Shown one piece after another: positions 23,388 to 31,138 of a DNA stretch of 44,723 nucleotides. Position 1 is the stretch's first letter. Each line of letters starts with the position of its first letter. A model generated the notes under the pieces. It did not search any database. It had not been told where the DNA came from and saw only the letters and a list, made by a program, of their open reading frames with translations. The translations under genes were made by a program, and so were the position numbers. The DNA comes from a virus, in the IMG/VR virus record IMGVR_UViG_3300046536_000016, positions 1 to 44,723 of that record; one strand, 5' to 3'.

Positions 23388-23572
23388 TGATCGTCAAGGT
23401 CAAGCACACGAAGAACGGCAACGTGAAGATCACGATGAGCCTCGAGCAGGCTCAGTACCTCCGTAATGGGCTCATTGAGGCCGCCTACGGTGCTGACAAG
23501 TACTCGGGCATGCAGAAAGAGGTCCTTCTTCACATTGATGACCAGTTGGAGAAGGCTGGCGTCACGTTCTAA
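23387..23572 (+). CDS. Small unknown protein, 61 aa
   Basis: MIVKVKHTKNGNVKITMSLE, then QAQYLRNGLIEAAYGADKYS and a helix VLLHIDDQLEKAGVTF. A beta hairpin followed by two helices is likely. The start overlaps the previous stop (TGATG). No family is recognised. Confidence 0.65.
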   Translation: MIVKVKHTKNGNVKITMSLEQAQYLRNGLIEAAYGADKYSGMQKEVLLHIDDQLEKAGVTF

Positions 23573-23588
23573 ACACAAAGAGAGAGAT

Positions 23589-24239
23589 ATGAAAGTAGCT
23601 GACATTGAGGTCAAGCTTTTGGATTCCATGGGTTCGGACCTTAGTGTCGCTAACGTGGCCCGGGTTTCCTTCGACAAGCAACACGATGAGCTGACCGATG
23701 GTGACGTGAAGCTCATCAACTACCTTGCGACCCATGACCACTGGAGTCCGTTTGCACATTGTTACGCCTCCTTCCGGATCAAAGCCCCACTGTTTGTTGC
23801 CCGTCAACTCGTTAAACATCAGGTAGGCCTTAGTTGGAATGAGGTTAGCCGTAGGTACGTGGACAGTGAGCCTGAGTTCTATATCCCGACTGAGTTCCGC
23901 GGGCGTGCTGAGAACGTCAAGCAAGGCTCAACAAACAACCTCCCTAAGAGCACTCAAGAGTGGGCACACTTTACGGTACGTCGCGCCTCCACTGATTCCC
24001 TTCTCGACTACAACAATCTACTGAAGGGTGGTGTAGCCCCCGAGATGGCCCGTATGGTCCTCCCGCTGAACACGATGACCGAATGGATCTGGTCTGGGTC
24101 CCTCATGGCCTTCGCTCGCGTATGCAAGCAACGTCTCGATCCCCATGCTCAATACGAGTGCCGTCTGGTTGCTGAACAACTGGATGAACGGCTTCGTTGG
24201 GCTTTCCCTGAATCAATGGCTGCACTTCTGGATAACTGA
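23589..24239 (+). CDS. thyX: Flavin-dependent thymidylate synthase
   Basis: A 216-aa enzyme that makes dTMP from dUMP using methylene-tetrahydrofolate and FAD. The signature is ARQLVKHQVGLSWNEVSRRY: the serine and arginine positions of the ThyX motif are kept, but the usual RHR triplet is KHQ, a variant I have seen in phage enzymes. DHWSPFAHCYASFRIKAPLF precedes it, and ARMVLPLNTMTEWIWSGSLMAFARV follows in the second half. A purine-rich AAAGAGAGAGATATG gives the ribosome site. With the class II ribonucleotide reductase it gives the phage its own thymidine supply. Confidence 0.93.
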   Translation: MKVADIEVKLLDSMGSDLSVANVARVSFDKQHDELTDGDVKLINYLATHDHWSPFAHCYASFRIKAPLFVARQLVKHQVGLSWNEVSRRYVDSEPEFYIPTEFRGRAENVKQGSTNNLPKSTQEWAHFTVRRASTDSLLDYNNLLKGGVAPEMARMVLPLNTMTEWIWSGSLMAFARVCKQRLDPHAQYECRLVAEQLDERLRWAFPESMAALLDN

Positions 24240-24240
24240 A

Positions 24241-24426
24241 ATGCGCAAAGCAAAACTGCTGGTCGACTTCAGTGAGGTCGATGGTCCCGCGTGGTCCCTT
24301 GGGGCAACCGTGGAAATCGGCCGACTCCTTGAGGGTCTCCTTGGGACCTTCTACGACGTTAAGGCTTCCAATGGGACCCTTGGCTACGTGTATCCCCATG
24401 AAATCGAAATGATTGAGATGGATTGA
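24241..24426 (+). CDS. Small unknown protein, 61 aa
   Basis: MRKAKLLVDFSEVDGPAWSL, then GATVEIGRLLEGLLGTFYDV and KASNGTLGYVYPHEIEMIEM. The ATG is one base after the ThyX stop, and the stop overlaps the region of the next start. It looks like a short alpha and beta domain, perhaps a remnant or a small regulator. Function unknown. Confidence 0.65.
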   Translation: MRKAKLLVDFSEVDGPAWSLGATVEIGRLLEGLLGTFYDVKASNGTLGYVYPHEIEMIEMD

Positions 24427-24427
24427 G

Positions 24428-26038
24428 ATGGAACGCGAAGAGTCCTCACTGATTCGCAAGGGACCGTGCGATGCGTGCGGCTCTAGCGATGCAAATGCCC
24501 TGTACTCAGATGGCCATACGACCTGTTACTCGTGTGGTCACTATGAACGCGGGGATGGAACTGTACCTACAAGAGGAAGAAAGAAAGTGGCTGCAAATCT
24601 GGACGAGTACTCCAATGCCGAAGTTCAAGGCATCCCTCCACGTCTGATCAGTGAGGAAACCTGCCGCCAATTCGGTGTTCGTATCGGCCAGTACGCAGGT
24701 AAGAAGGTCCACATGTACCCGTACATCAAAGACGGCGAAGTGGTGGCCTGTAAGGTCCGTGATGCCAACAAGGAATTCTCCTTCATTGGTGACGCGGCGA
24801 AGCCCCCTATGTTCGGTCAGAACCTGTGGGACAAAGGTAAGAAGATCGTCGTCACCGAAGGCGAGATCGACTGCTTGACCGTATCACAGCTACAGGGTGG
24901 CAAGTGGCCAGTGGTGTCCGTTCCTAACGGTGCCAAGAGTGCCAAGAAGGACATGGCGAGGCAGATGGAGTTCTTCGAGAAGTTCGAAGAGATCGTCATC
25001 ATGTTCGACATGGACGAACCCGGGCGGGAAGCAGCGAAAGCGGTGGCAGAACTGTTCCCCCCGGGCAAGGCTAAGATCGCATCCCTTCCCCTGAAGGACC
25101 CCAATGATTGCCTGAAGGCCAACAAGGGCCAAGAGGTCATCCAGGCCATATGGAACGCGAAGGCGTATAGGCCCGATGGGATCGTAGGTATCTCTGACCT
25201 TTACGATGAACTGGACCGTGAGATCGAGAAGGGTCTCCCGTGGTTCCTCCCGAAGTTGACCGAGTTGACCCATGGTCGCCGTTGGGGCGAGGTCTACGGT
25301 TGGGGTGCTGGTACTGGCATTGGCAAGACAGATGTCTTCACACAGCAGATTGCTTTCGATGTGACCGAGTTGAACCAGAAGGTCGGACTGATCTTCCTGG
25401 AGCAGCAGCCTAAGGAAACCGCAGCACGCGTAGCTGGCAAGGTGAAGGGCAAGAGGTTCCATGTTCCCGACGCCAATTGGACCCGTGAGGAACGCCTCGG
25501 GGCCGTTAAGGAACTCGAGGGCAAGGTGTTCTTATACGATAGCTTTGGGGAGACCGCGTGGGACGTTGTGGCAGCCAAGATTCGCTACATGGCACACGCT
25601 GAGGAAGTCCGCATCTTCTACGTGGATCACCTTACGGCCATGGCGGATACCGCAGATGAGCGCGGCAGTCTCGAGCAGATCATGAAAGAGATGGCAGGAC
25701 TGGCTCAGGAGCTACGAGTCATCATTCATTTCATCTCGCACCTTAGTACACCTGAGGGCAAGAGCCATGAAGAAGGTGGCCATGTGTCCATCAAGCATTT
25801 CAAGGGAGCACGAGCAATCGGATTCTGGAGCTTCTTTATGTTCGGACTCGAGCGAAATCAACAGGCTGAGGATGAAGAGGAACGCAGCACGACAACCCTT
25901 CGAGTACTGAAGGACCGCTATACGGGCCAAGCTACCGGCGCCCTGATTCGACTTGGGTACGACCGGATCACTGGTCGGCTCTATGACAAGCAAAGTGACT
26001 TCACGCCTGAGGCTGACCCTGAGGCTTACACCTTTTAA
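24428..26038 (+). CDS. Primase-helicase (T7 gp4 type)
   Basis: A 536-aa bifunctional replication protein. Residues 14-36 hold the primase zinc ribbon (Cys14, Cys17, Cys33, Cys36). The TOPRIM domain has VVTEGEIDCLTVSQ (Glu144) and IMFDMDEPGREAAKAV. The C-terminal RecA-like helicase has Walker A GAGTGIGKTD (295-301), FYVDHLTAMAD as the Walker B-like strand and the DnaB-like HFISHLSTPEGK and KHFKGARAIGFWSFFMFG blocks. An upstream TTG at 24413 is possible, but ATG 24428 is the better start. It unwinds DNA and makes primers at the fork with the T7-type polymerase and SSB coded beside it. Confidence 0.96.
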   Translation: MEREESSLIRKGPCDACGSSDANALYSDGHTTCYSCGHYERGDGTVPTRGRKKVAANLDEYSNAEVQGIPPRLISEETCRQFGVRIGQYAGKKVHMYPYIKDGEVVACKVRDANKEFSFIGDAAKPPMFGQNLWDKGKKIVVTEGEIDCLTVSQLQGGKWPVVSVPNGAKSAKKDMARQMEFFEKFEEIVIMFDMDEPGREAAKAVAELFPPGKAKIASLPLKDPNDCLKANKGQEVIQAIWNAKAYRPDGIVGISDLYDELDREIEKGLPWFLPKLTELTHGRRWGEVYGWGAGTGIGKTDVFTQQIAFDVTELNQKVGLIFLEQQPKETAARVAGKVKGKRFHVPDANWTREERLGAVKELEGKVFLYDSFGETAWDVVAAKIRYMAHAEEVRIFYVDHLTAMADTADERGSLEQIMKEMAGLAQELRVIIHFISHLSTPEGKSHEEGGHVSIKHFKGARAIGFWSFFMFGLERNQQAEDEEERSTTTLRVLKDRYTGQATGALIRLGYDRITGRLYDKQSDFTPEADPEAYTF

Positions 26039-26052
26039 AGAGAGAGAGAGAA

Positions 26053-26322
26053 GTGATCAACGAACACGATATTGCGGACTTCCAAGAAGAAGAAAACACG
26101 TACCTGCTGGCTGAGTTCCATTCGGTAACTGGGAACGGCGATGCCAAGACGAAGATTGAGAAGGGCTTCTTCAACGAGGCCGCCCTCTGCATCATGCAGG
26201 ACAACCTTGGCTCCCGGTCCTTCGAGAACGATGAGGACATGGTGGTCCTTGACCGTCTCGCGCAGCACACGCTGTACATCATCCTGAAGGCTCGCTTCGA
26301 GGAGCATGCAGATGCCCGGTGA
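26053..26322 (+). CDS. Unknown protein, 89 aa, GTG start
   Basis: MINEHDIADFQEEENTYLLA then EFHSVTGNGDAKTKIEKGFF, a helix MVVLDRLAQHTLYIILKARF and a His and Arg end. Start is GTG at 26053 with a purine-rich AAAGAGAGAGAGAGAA before it. It is acidic and helical and lies between primase-helicase and DNA polymerase. Its end overlaps the next small gene. No family is recognised. Confidence 0.65.
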   Translation: MINEHDIADFQEEENTYLLAEFHSVTGNGDAKTKIEKGFFNEAALCIMQDNLGSRSFENDEDMVVLDRLAQHTLYIILKARFEEHADAR

Positions 26323-26461
26323 TCTCCTTCAACTCATCGCCATCCTGCTTGGGTGCCTTGGGATCGTAGCGGCATTCGTAGGTCTCATCCATTACTACGC
26401 TGACCTTCTGGACAAGGCTTTCAACGTCGACGAGTACCTCGAAGACCCTGACATCAAATAA
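26312..26461 (+). CDS. Small membrane protein, 49 aa
   Basis: MPGDLLQLIAILLGCLGIVA, then AFVGLIHYYADLLDKAFNVD and an acidic tail. One hydrophobic span of about 20 residues is followed by a polar C-terminus. Start at 26312 is preferred to the ATG at 26306 because GAGGAG lies seven bases before it. It overlaps the previous gene by 11 bases. Membrane proteins here are unusual among replication genes, and the function is unknown. Confidence 0.6.
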   Translation: MPGDLLQLIAILLGCLGIVAAFVGLIHYYADLLDKAFNVDEYLEDPDIK

Positions 26462-26470
26462 AGGAACTGT

Positions 26471-28372
26471 ATGCGCGTAACTCTGTTCGATCTCGAGAGT
26501 GATGGACTCTTGCAAGACGTATCGAAAATCCATTGCCTCTCTGTGAAAGATCTTGAAACAGGGGAGCGCCGTAGGTTCACTTCCAAAGGTGGTATTGAAG
26601 GCGGGATTCACTTCCTTCAGAAGGCAGCAGACGAAGGCATACTCGTAGGCCATAACATCATCGGGTACGACATCGCTGTCATCCAGAAGCTGTACCCGTG
26701 GTTCAAGGTCGAGCGCACGAAGGTTGTCGACACGCTGGTCAAGTCCCGCCTGTTCTTCCCTGACCTGAGCACTCGCGATGGTGGCCATGTGAAGGCCAAG
26801 GTTCTCCCGAGTTCCCTTGTGGGTTCCCATAAGCTAGAGGCTTGGGGTTATCGCTTGGGACTCCAGAAAGGTGAGTACGCAACTGACTTCAGGAACCAGT
26901 GGATCGAGAGGAACGTAGGGGTTGCCCTTGAGGAACACCTGTGCTCCCTGACTCCCAAGGCCATCGAGAATCTCGACCAGTCTGCATGGATCACCACTTG
27001 GGGAAAGCAGAACTACCCTGAGGGCCTTGAGTGGCTCGAGTACTCCGAGTCTATGGGTGACTACTGTGACCTCGACGTTGAAGTCACTGAGGCCCTGTAC
27101 AAGCATCTGGAGACCATTGAGTACTCTCAGGAAGCTGTCGACCTGGAGCACGCTGTCCGCTGGTACTGCTCGATGATGGAACGTAGCGGGTGGCCCTTCG
27201 ATGTCCAGGCTGCTGCCAAGCTGTACGCGACCCTTGCTGTAGAGCGTGATGCTATCCGTCAGTTGATGATGGAAACCTTCCCGCCCCTCGTGGAAGAACG
27301 GTTCTCCCTGAAGACTGGTAAGAGACTTAAGGACAAGATCACCGAGTTCAATCCCGGTAGTCGTGACCAGATCGCCCATCGTCTGAAGGTGAAGTACGGA
27401 TGGGTACCCACGGCCTTTACGCCCGCAGGGAAACCTCAGGTAGACGAAACGGTCCTCGAGAAGTTGGACTACCCAGAGGCTCAGGTCCTCGCTCAGTACT
27501 TCCTTTTGGAGAAACGAATTGGGCAGCTTGCGGAAGGTGACAAGGCTTGGCTCAAACTTGAGCACAAAGGCCATATCCATCACTCCATCAATACAAACGG
27601 TGCAGTTACAGGCCGCTGCACTCACTCGTGGCCAAACATTGCCCAAGTACCTTCTGTGTCCGCTTTGTGGGGCAAAGAGTGCCGAGGGCTTTTCACTGTG
27701 CGCCCTGGATTCAAGCAAGTGGGAGTGGATCTATCCGGGATCGAACTGCGTTGCCTTGCCCATTACATGGGTCAATGGGATGGCGGGGAGTACGGACGAA
27801 TAATCCTTGAGGGGGATATCCACACTGTTAATCAACTTGCTGCTGGCCTCCCTACTCGCGACAACGCGAAGACATTTATTTATGGGTGGCTCTACGGGGC
27901 TGGTGACGCGAAGATCGGCTCCATCGTTGGGGCTGGTGCGAAGCGTGGCAAGGAGTTGAAAGAGTCCTTCCTAGAGAAGCTCCCTGCCCTTGGGAAGCTT
28001 AAGAAAGCTGTCGACAAAGCAGCAGACCGTGGGTACCTCATCGGTCTCGATGGTCGTCGCGTTCCTGTTCGTCATAAGCACGCAGCCTTGAACACCCTGC
28101 TCCAAGGTGCGGGTGCTGTCATTGCGAAGCGTTGGCTACTGGAGGTCTGCATGGAAGCGGAGGCCCGTGGCTACAAGTACGGGTGGGATGGTGACTGGAC
28201 CTTGATGGGCTTCATACATGATGAGCTTGCGATTGGTGCCCGCGAGGGTCTCGAGGATGAGATCGGAAAGATGGCCGTCGAGTGTGCAAAGCGGACAGGC
28301 GAGTACTTTAAGTTTAAGTGCGCGGTTGATGCTGAGTACAAGACTGGTTCAAATTGGTCGGAGACTCATTGA
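26471..28372 (+). CDS. Family A DNA polymerase (T7 gp5 type)
   Basis: A 633-aa replicative polymerase. The 3'-5' exonuclease motifs are VTLFDLESDG (Asp7, Glu9), GHNIIGYDIAVI and MGDYCDLDVEVTEAL. Polymerase motif A is VGVDLSGIELRCLAH (Asp420). Motif B is DNAKTFIYGWLYGAGDAKIG. Motif C is MGFIHDELAIG (His583, Asp584). It is somewhat shorter than the 704-aa T7 enzyme. T7 polymerase needs host thioredoxin for processivity, but I do not clearly see a T7-like thioredoxin-binding loop, so this may differ. The stop is two bases before the HNH gene start. Confidence 0.96.
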   Translation: MRVTLFDLESDGLLQDVSKIHCLSVKDLETGERRRFTSKGGIEGGIHFLQKAADEGILVGHNIIGYDIAVIQKLYPWFKVERTKVVDTLVKSRLFFPDLSTRDGGHVKAKVLPSSLVGSHKLEAWGYRLGLQKGEYATDFRNQWIERNVGVALEEHLCSLTPKAIENLDQSAWITTWGKQNYPEGLEWLEYSESMGDYCDLDVEVTEALYKHLETIEYSQEAVDLEHAVRWYCSMMERSGWPFDVQAAAKLYATLAVERDAIRQLMMETFPPLVEERFSLKTGKRLKDKITEFNPGSRDQIAHRLKVKYGWVPTAFTPAGKPQVDETVLEKLDYPEAQVLAQYFLLEKRIGQLAEGDKAWLKLEHKGHIHHSINTNGAVTGRCTHSWPNIAQVPSVSALWGKECRGLFTVRPGFKQVGVDLSGIELRCLAHYMGQWDGGEYGRIILEGDIHTVNQLAAGLPTRDNAKTFIYGWLYGAGDAKIGSIVGAGAKRGKELKESFLEKLPALGKLKKAVDKAADRGYLIGLDGRRVPVRHKHAALNTLLQGAGAVIAKRWLLEVCMEAEARGYKYGWDGDWTLMGFIHDELAIGAREGLEDEIGKMAVECAKRTGEYFKFKCAVDAEYKTGSNWSETH

Positions 28373-28373
28373 G

Positions 28374-28772
28374 ATGGGACGACCTGCAATTGCAATTCGC
28401 TTCGTGGAACTGGATGGAGGCTGTCTGGTTCCCCTCAACATCCGAATGAACCAAGACGGGTACTTCAGGAAGCGCTGGTCCGGTGAGGCTGAAATGTTTC
28501 ACCGGTTCATCTGGCGTGCCCGCAAGGGACCAATCCCTGAAGGCTTCGAAATCAATCACCTGTGTGGTAATCGCGCCTGCCAGAACGTGGAGCACCTTGA
28601 GTGTATCGACGGCACTGAGCATGCGGTGAAGACCAACCTAGAGCGCTACGCCCACATCAATGCAGAGGCCCGGAAGTATTGGGAAGAGACAGGCTGCAAT
28701 GGTGCAACGCTCGCTCGCATCTACGGCCATGTGGCGTATCTCTGGATCCGTAAGTGGAAAGCCCATGGTTGA
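28374..28772 (+). CDS. HNH endonuclease, 132 aa
   Basis: MGRPAIAIRFVELDGGCLVP, then MNQDGYFRKRWSG and a typical HNH core: MFHRFIWRARKGPIPEGFEINHLCGNRACQNVEHLECI, with His in EINHL, Asn in GNRACQN and His in VEHLE. The C-terminal helices (EETGCNGATLARIYGHVAYLW) form a DNA-binding helix-turn-helix. It sits directly after DNA polymerase, a frequent site of free-standing homing endonucleases. The start at 28374 is two bases after the polymerase stop (TGAGATG). Confidence 0.88.
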   Translation: MGRPAIAIRFVELDGGCLVPLNIRMNQDGYFRKRWSGEAEMFHRFIWRARKGPIPEGFEINHLCGNRACQNVEHLECIDGTEHAVKTNLERYAHINAEARKYWEETGCNGATLARIYGHVAYLWIRKWKAHG

Positions 28773-28953
28773 AGAAGTTCTCATGAAAGCCTGGACGGAC
28801 CCTCCGTTCGTCAAGGGCAACTTTGCTCGACAACACGCTCACGAGGTCGCTGCGGCGGCTTCGTTGGGCCTAATTACAACCGAGGTAACCCAAGGGACCT
28901 TTGGAGTCCAGTGGCTTATCACACGAGAAGGCTTGGCGGTACTGAATGGCTAG
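28765..28953 (+). CDS. Small unknown protein, 62 aa
   Basis: MVEEVLMKAWTDPPFVKGNF, then ARQHAHEVAAAASLGLITTE, then VTQGTFGVQWLITREGLAVL. It has a helix-turn-helix-like pattern (ARQHAHEVAAAASLGLITT) with a beta end and could be a small winged-helix protein. Starts at 28765 and 28783 are both possible; 28765 overlaps the HNH stop and is preferred for coupling. Function unknown. Confidence 0.6.
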   Translation: MVEEVLMKAWTDPPFVKGNFARQHAHEVAAAASLGLITTEVTQGTFGVQWLITREGLAVLNG

Positions 28954-29221
28954 GAAACCTAAGGCACCCGATGTATCCGTAACCCCGTACCTCTATGGGG
29001 ACGTGCTCTACATGAGCGTGGATGTGGATGACGTGGAGTACGAGTTTGAGGTGAAGCTGGAGGCCCTGTTCAAGGTGACCGCAGAGACCGTCGACCCGTA
29101 TGACCTCGAGCAAGAACAAGAAGCACTAACGCTGATCTTCGCCCTTGAAGATGGCACACGACAAATTAATGATGCCCTCGGGGCTGATGAACAGGAGTTT
29201 GAAGATGAGCAACAACATTGA
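28946..29221 (+). CDS. Unknown acidic protein, 91 aa
   Basis: MARKPKAPDVSVTPYLYGDV, then LYMSVDVDDVEYEFEVKLEA, and a helix (QEQEALTLIFALEDGTRQI) with an acidic tail. The pattern suggests a beta sandwich-like half and a helical half. It overlaps both neighbours. No family is recognised. Confidence 0.65.
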   Translation: MARKPKAPDVSVTPYLYGDVLYMSVDVDDVEYEFEVKLEALFKVTAETVDPYDLEQEQEALTLIFALEDGTRQINDALGADEQEFEDEQQH

Positions 29222-29582
29222 GTTTCAAGTTGGTGACCGCGTTGAGTTTCTTGAGGACTACTCGAGCAAAGCCAAGCTTGGTGAGCAAGGAACGGTGATC
29301 TGGTCCGATGATGAATTTGTGAGCCTTGACATGGACAATGGTAGTTGTGGTGAGGTGATCTGCTACCACTGGCGAGTGAAGCACGTAGAGGCAACCCCGG
29401 TACCCAAGGAATTCCGATTCTTCCGCCGTAGTGACGCAGCGATTTCCGATATTCCCTATGTGTCCTTCGAGGAAGCCTTGGCGGGCTGGAAGGTCTTCGC
29501 TCAGGATGGGAACGAGGTGGAGATCATCGAGATCATCCCCCACGGGAAGTACAAGGCTGTCCTGAAGATCGAGGAAGCCTAA
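29205..29582 (+). CDS. Unknown protein with SH3-like N-terminus, 125 aa
   Basis: MSNNIEFQVGDRVEFLEDYS is followed by KLGEQGTVIWSDDEFVSLDM, a small SH3-like or KOW-like barrel with the Gly-Asp-Arg-Val strand. The C-terminal half (FRRSDAAISDIPYVSFEEAL, then GNEVEIIEIIPHG) is a second small domain. The ATG at 29205 follows AGGAG by eight bases. It lies next to the exonuclease gene and may bind nucleic acid or protein. The function is not known. Confidence 0.65.
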   Translation: MSNNIEFQVGDRVEFLEDYSSKAKLGEQGTVIWSDDEFVSLDMDNGSCGEVICYHWRVKHVEATPVPKEFRFFRRSDAAISDIPYVSFEEALAGWKVFAQDGNEVEIIEIIPHGKYKAVLKIEEA

Positions 29583-30310
29583 TGCTCCTCCTGATAGACG
29601 CCGACATCCCTTGCTACCGGGCAGCCGCAGCTTGTGAGACCGAGGTCGACTGGGGCGATGATGTCTGGTCGATCTATACCGATGTAGGCAGGGCCAAGGA
29701 ACTCTTCCAAGGCTACATCCAGAAGTTCGTGGATGACACAGGCTGCGATGAACTGAAGCTCTGCTACACCTCCTCGGATAACTTTAGGTCCACGGTCTAT
29801 CCCCCGTACAAAGGGAACCGTAAGTCCCGTAAGCCTGTGGGCTATGGTGCCCTCAAGGAATGGTCCAAGGAACTCTATCCTCACTTCGAGAAACCTACGC
29901 TCGAGGCTGACGATTGCATGGGGATCCTAGCGACCAAGTTCAAGGGTAAGACGATGATCGTCACCATGGACAAGGACCTCAAGACAATCCCCGGGACCCT
30001 TTGGCACCTCGATCAGAAGCTTAACGGCAAGAAGATCCAGGTTACCGATAAGGATGCTTGGGAGTGGTTCCTGACGCAGACCCTCACAGGCGATGTGACC
30101 GATGGGTTCCCAGGGTGCCCTGGTATCGGTCCGGTATCCGCAAAGAAACTTTTGGAAACCAAGGGTGCTAACTGGGACACGGTTAAGCACGCATACATTA
30201 AAGCTGGTCTCACTGAAGACGATGCACTGGTACAGGCGCGATGCGCTCGGATCCTGCATGCCGCTGATTGGGACTTTGAGAAGAGTGAGGTAATTCTATG
30301 GAAGCCATAG
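29582..30310 (+). CDS. 5'-3' exonuclease (T7 gp6 type, FEN-like)
   Basis: A 242-aa nuclease. LLLIDADIPCYRAAAA gives the first acidic residues, RSTVYPPYKGNRKSRKP forms the arch and substrate loop, LEADDCMGILATKFKG and IVTMDKDLKTIPG give the metal-binding Asp residues, and the helix-hairpin-helix-like DVTDGFPGCPGIGPVSAKKLL binds the duplex. In T7 it removes RNA primers and degrades host DNA. The ATG overlaps the stop of the previous gene (TAATG), and the 3' end overlaps the next start by 13 bases. Confidence 0.93.
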   Translation: MLLLIDADIPCYRAAAACETEVDWGDDVWSIYTDVGRAKELFQGYIQKFVDDTGCDELKLCYTSSDNFRSTVYPPYKGNRKSRKPVGYGALKEWSKELYPHFEKPTLEADDCMGILATKFKGKTMIVTMDKDLKTIPGTLWHLDQKLNGKKIQVTDKDAWEWFLTQTLTGDVTDGFPGCPGIGPVSAKKLLETKGANWDTVKHAYIKAGLTEDDALVQARCARILHAADWDFEKSEVILWKP

Positions 30311-30867
30311 TGAAGTCTTGCTTCAACTGCAAACATACAGAGAGAAGCACCGAGGGAACCGACTGTGGAGCCTGTCTTGATTCGCTCGATACGTTCTACC
30401 CCGCTTGGGAAGCCAAGAAGGCTGGCCCGAAGTTCCTCGGTATCAATGACGAGCAGAAGCTCACCCACCCTGACCCCACCGTACAGAAGCATTTGGACAT
30501 CCTGAACCTGACGGTACCTGTGGACCCTGTGGTCACCGAGGGCACCAAGACCAACCAACTGTCCACGGGCATCAAGCACGACCAAGGCAAGGCCCGTATG
30601 TCCCTCTTGGATACCTCGTGGCTCCTCGGGGTCGCTGAGGTCCTTGGGTTCGGTGAGAAGAAGTACGCGGCCCACAACTGGCGCAAGGGTCTCTCTGTGT
30701 CCCGCCTGATGGACGCTGCAGCACGCCACCAAGCAGCCTTCAATGACGGTGAGGACCTGGACCCTGAGTCTGGCAAGAGCCACCTGTACCACGCGTCCTG
30801 CTGCCTGATGTTCGCAAGCTGGATGATCAAGAACCGTCCTGACTTGGACGACCGATGGAAACCTTAA
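30298..30867 (+). CDS. DUF5664-type protein (nucleotide pyrophosphohydrolase-related) with zinc ribbon
   Basis: A 189-aa protein with two parts. Residues 8-26 have CFNCKHTERSTEGTDCGACL, a small zinc ribbon. The second half is a helical domain, GIKHDQGKARMSLLDTSWLLGVAEVLGFGEKKYAAHNWRKG then LMDAAARHQAAFNDGEDLDPESGKSHLYHASCC, the pattern I know as DUF5664. That family is described as a domain of phage dATP/dGTP diphosphohydrolases. It may remove excess purine dNTPs. Together with the MazG-like protein at 31135 it points to control of the nucleotide pool. I do not see a PurZ gene that would suggest a Z-genome. Confidence 0.8.
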   Translation: MEAIVKSCFNCKHTERSTEGTDCGACLDSLDTFYPAWEAKKAGPKFLGINDEQKLTHPDPTVQKHLDILNLTVPVDPVVTEGTKTNQLSTGIKHDQGKARMSLLDTSWLLGVAEVLGFGEKKYAAHNWRKGLSVSRLMDAAARHQAAFNDGEDLDPESGKSHLYHASCCLMFASWMIKNRPDLDDRWKP

Positions 30868-31040
30868 TCAAAGATATGAAAGGCGAGGTGTTCACAGAGG
30901 GCTGTAAGTTCCTTAAGGCGTACACAAGTGGGCGCTCGGCATACCTTCAAGAGTGCGTGGCGAGCCTGAGGAACGGCAAGTTGTACCAAGGCGGTTCCAA
31001 GGTTGCCATCTGGTATCCCGAGCGCTGCTACATCCTGTGA
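30855..31040 (+). CDS. Small unknown protein, 61 aa
   Basis: METLIKDMKGEVFTEGCKFL, then KAYTSGRSAYLQECVASLRN and GKLYQGGSKVAIWYPERCYI. It has a likely beta-rich C-terminus and three cysteines. It overlaps both neighbours, 13 bases with the DUF5664 gene and four with the next. Function unknown. Confidence 0.65.
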   Translation: METLIKDMKGEVFTEGCKFLKAYTSGRSAYLQECVASLRNGKLYQGGSKVAIWYPERCYIL

Positions 31041-31138
31041 AAACCTATCGTTGCTGGTGGTGTTCCCGAGTGATTCCCCTTGGGACCCAGTGCTGCAATC
31101 CCAAAGACAAACACTTTGTAAAGAGAGAAGAGAAATGA
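31037..31138 (+). CDS. Mini zinc-binding protein, 33 aa, GTG start
   Basis: MKTYRCWWCSRVIPLGTQCC, then NPKDKHFVKREEK. The CxxC and CC arrangement suggests a tiny zinc knuckle. The GTG overlaps the previous stop, and the frame stops four bases into the MazG-like gene. Short frames of this kind are easy to miss; the match to the tight overlapping pattern of the block is the main support. Confidence 0.5.
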   Translation: MKTYRCWWCSRVIPLGTQCCNPKDKHFVKREEK

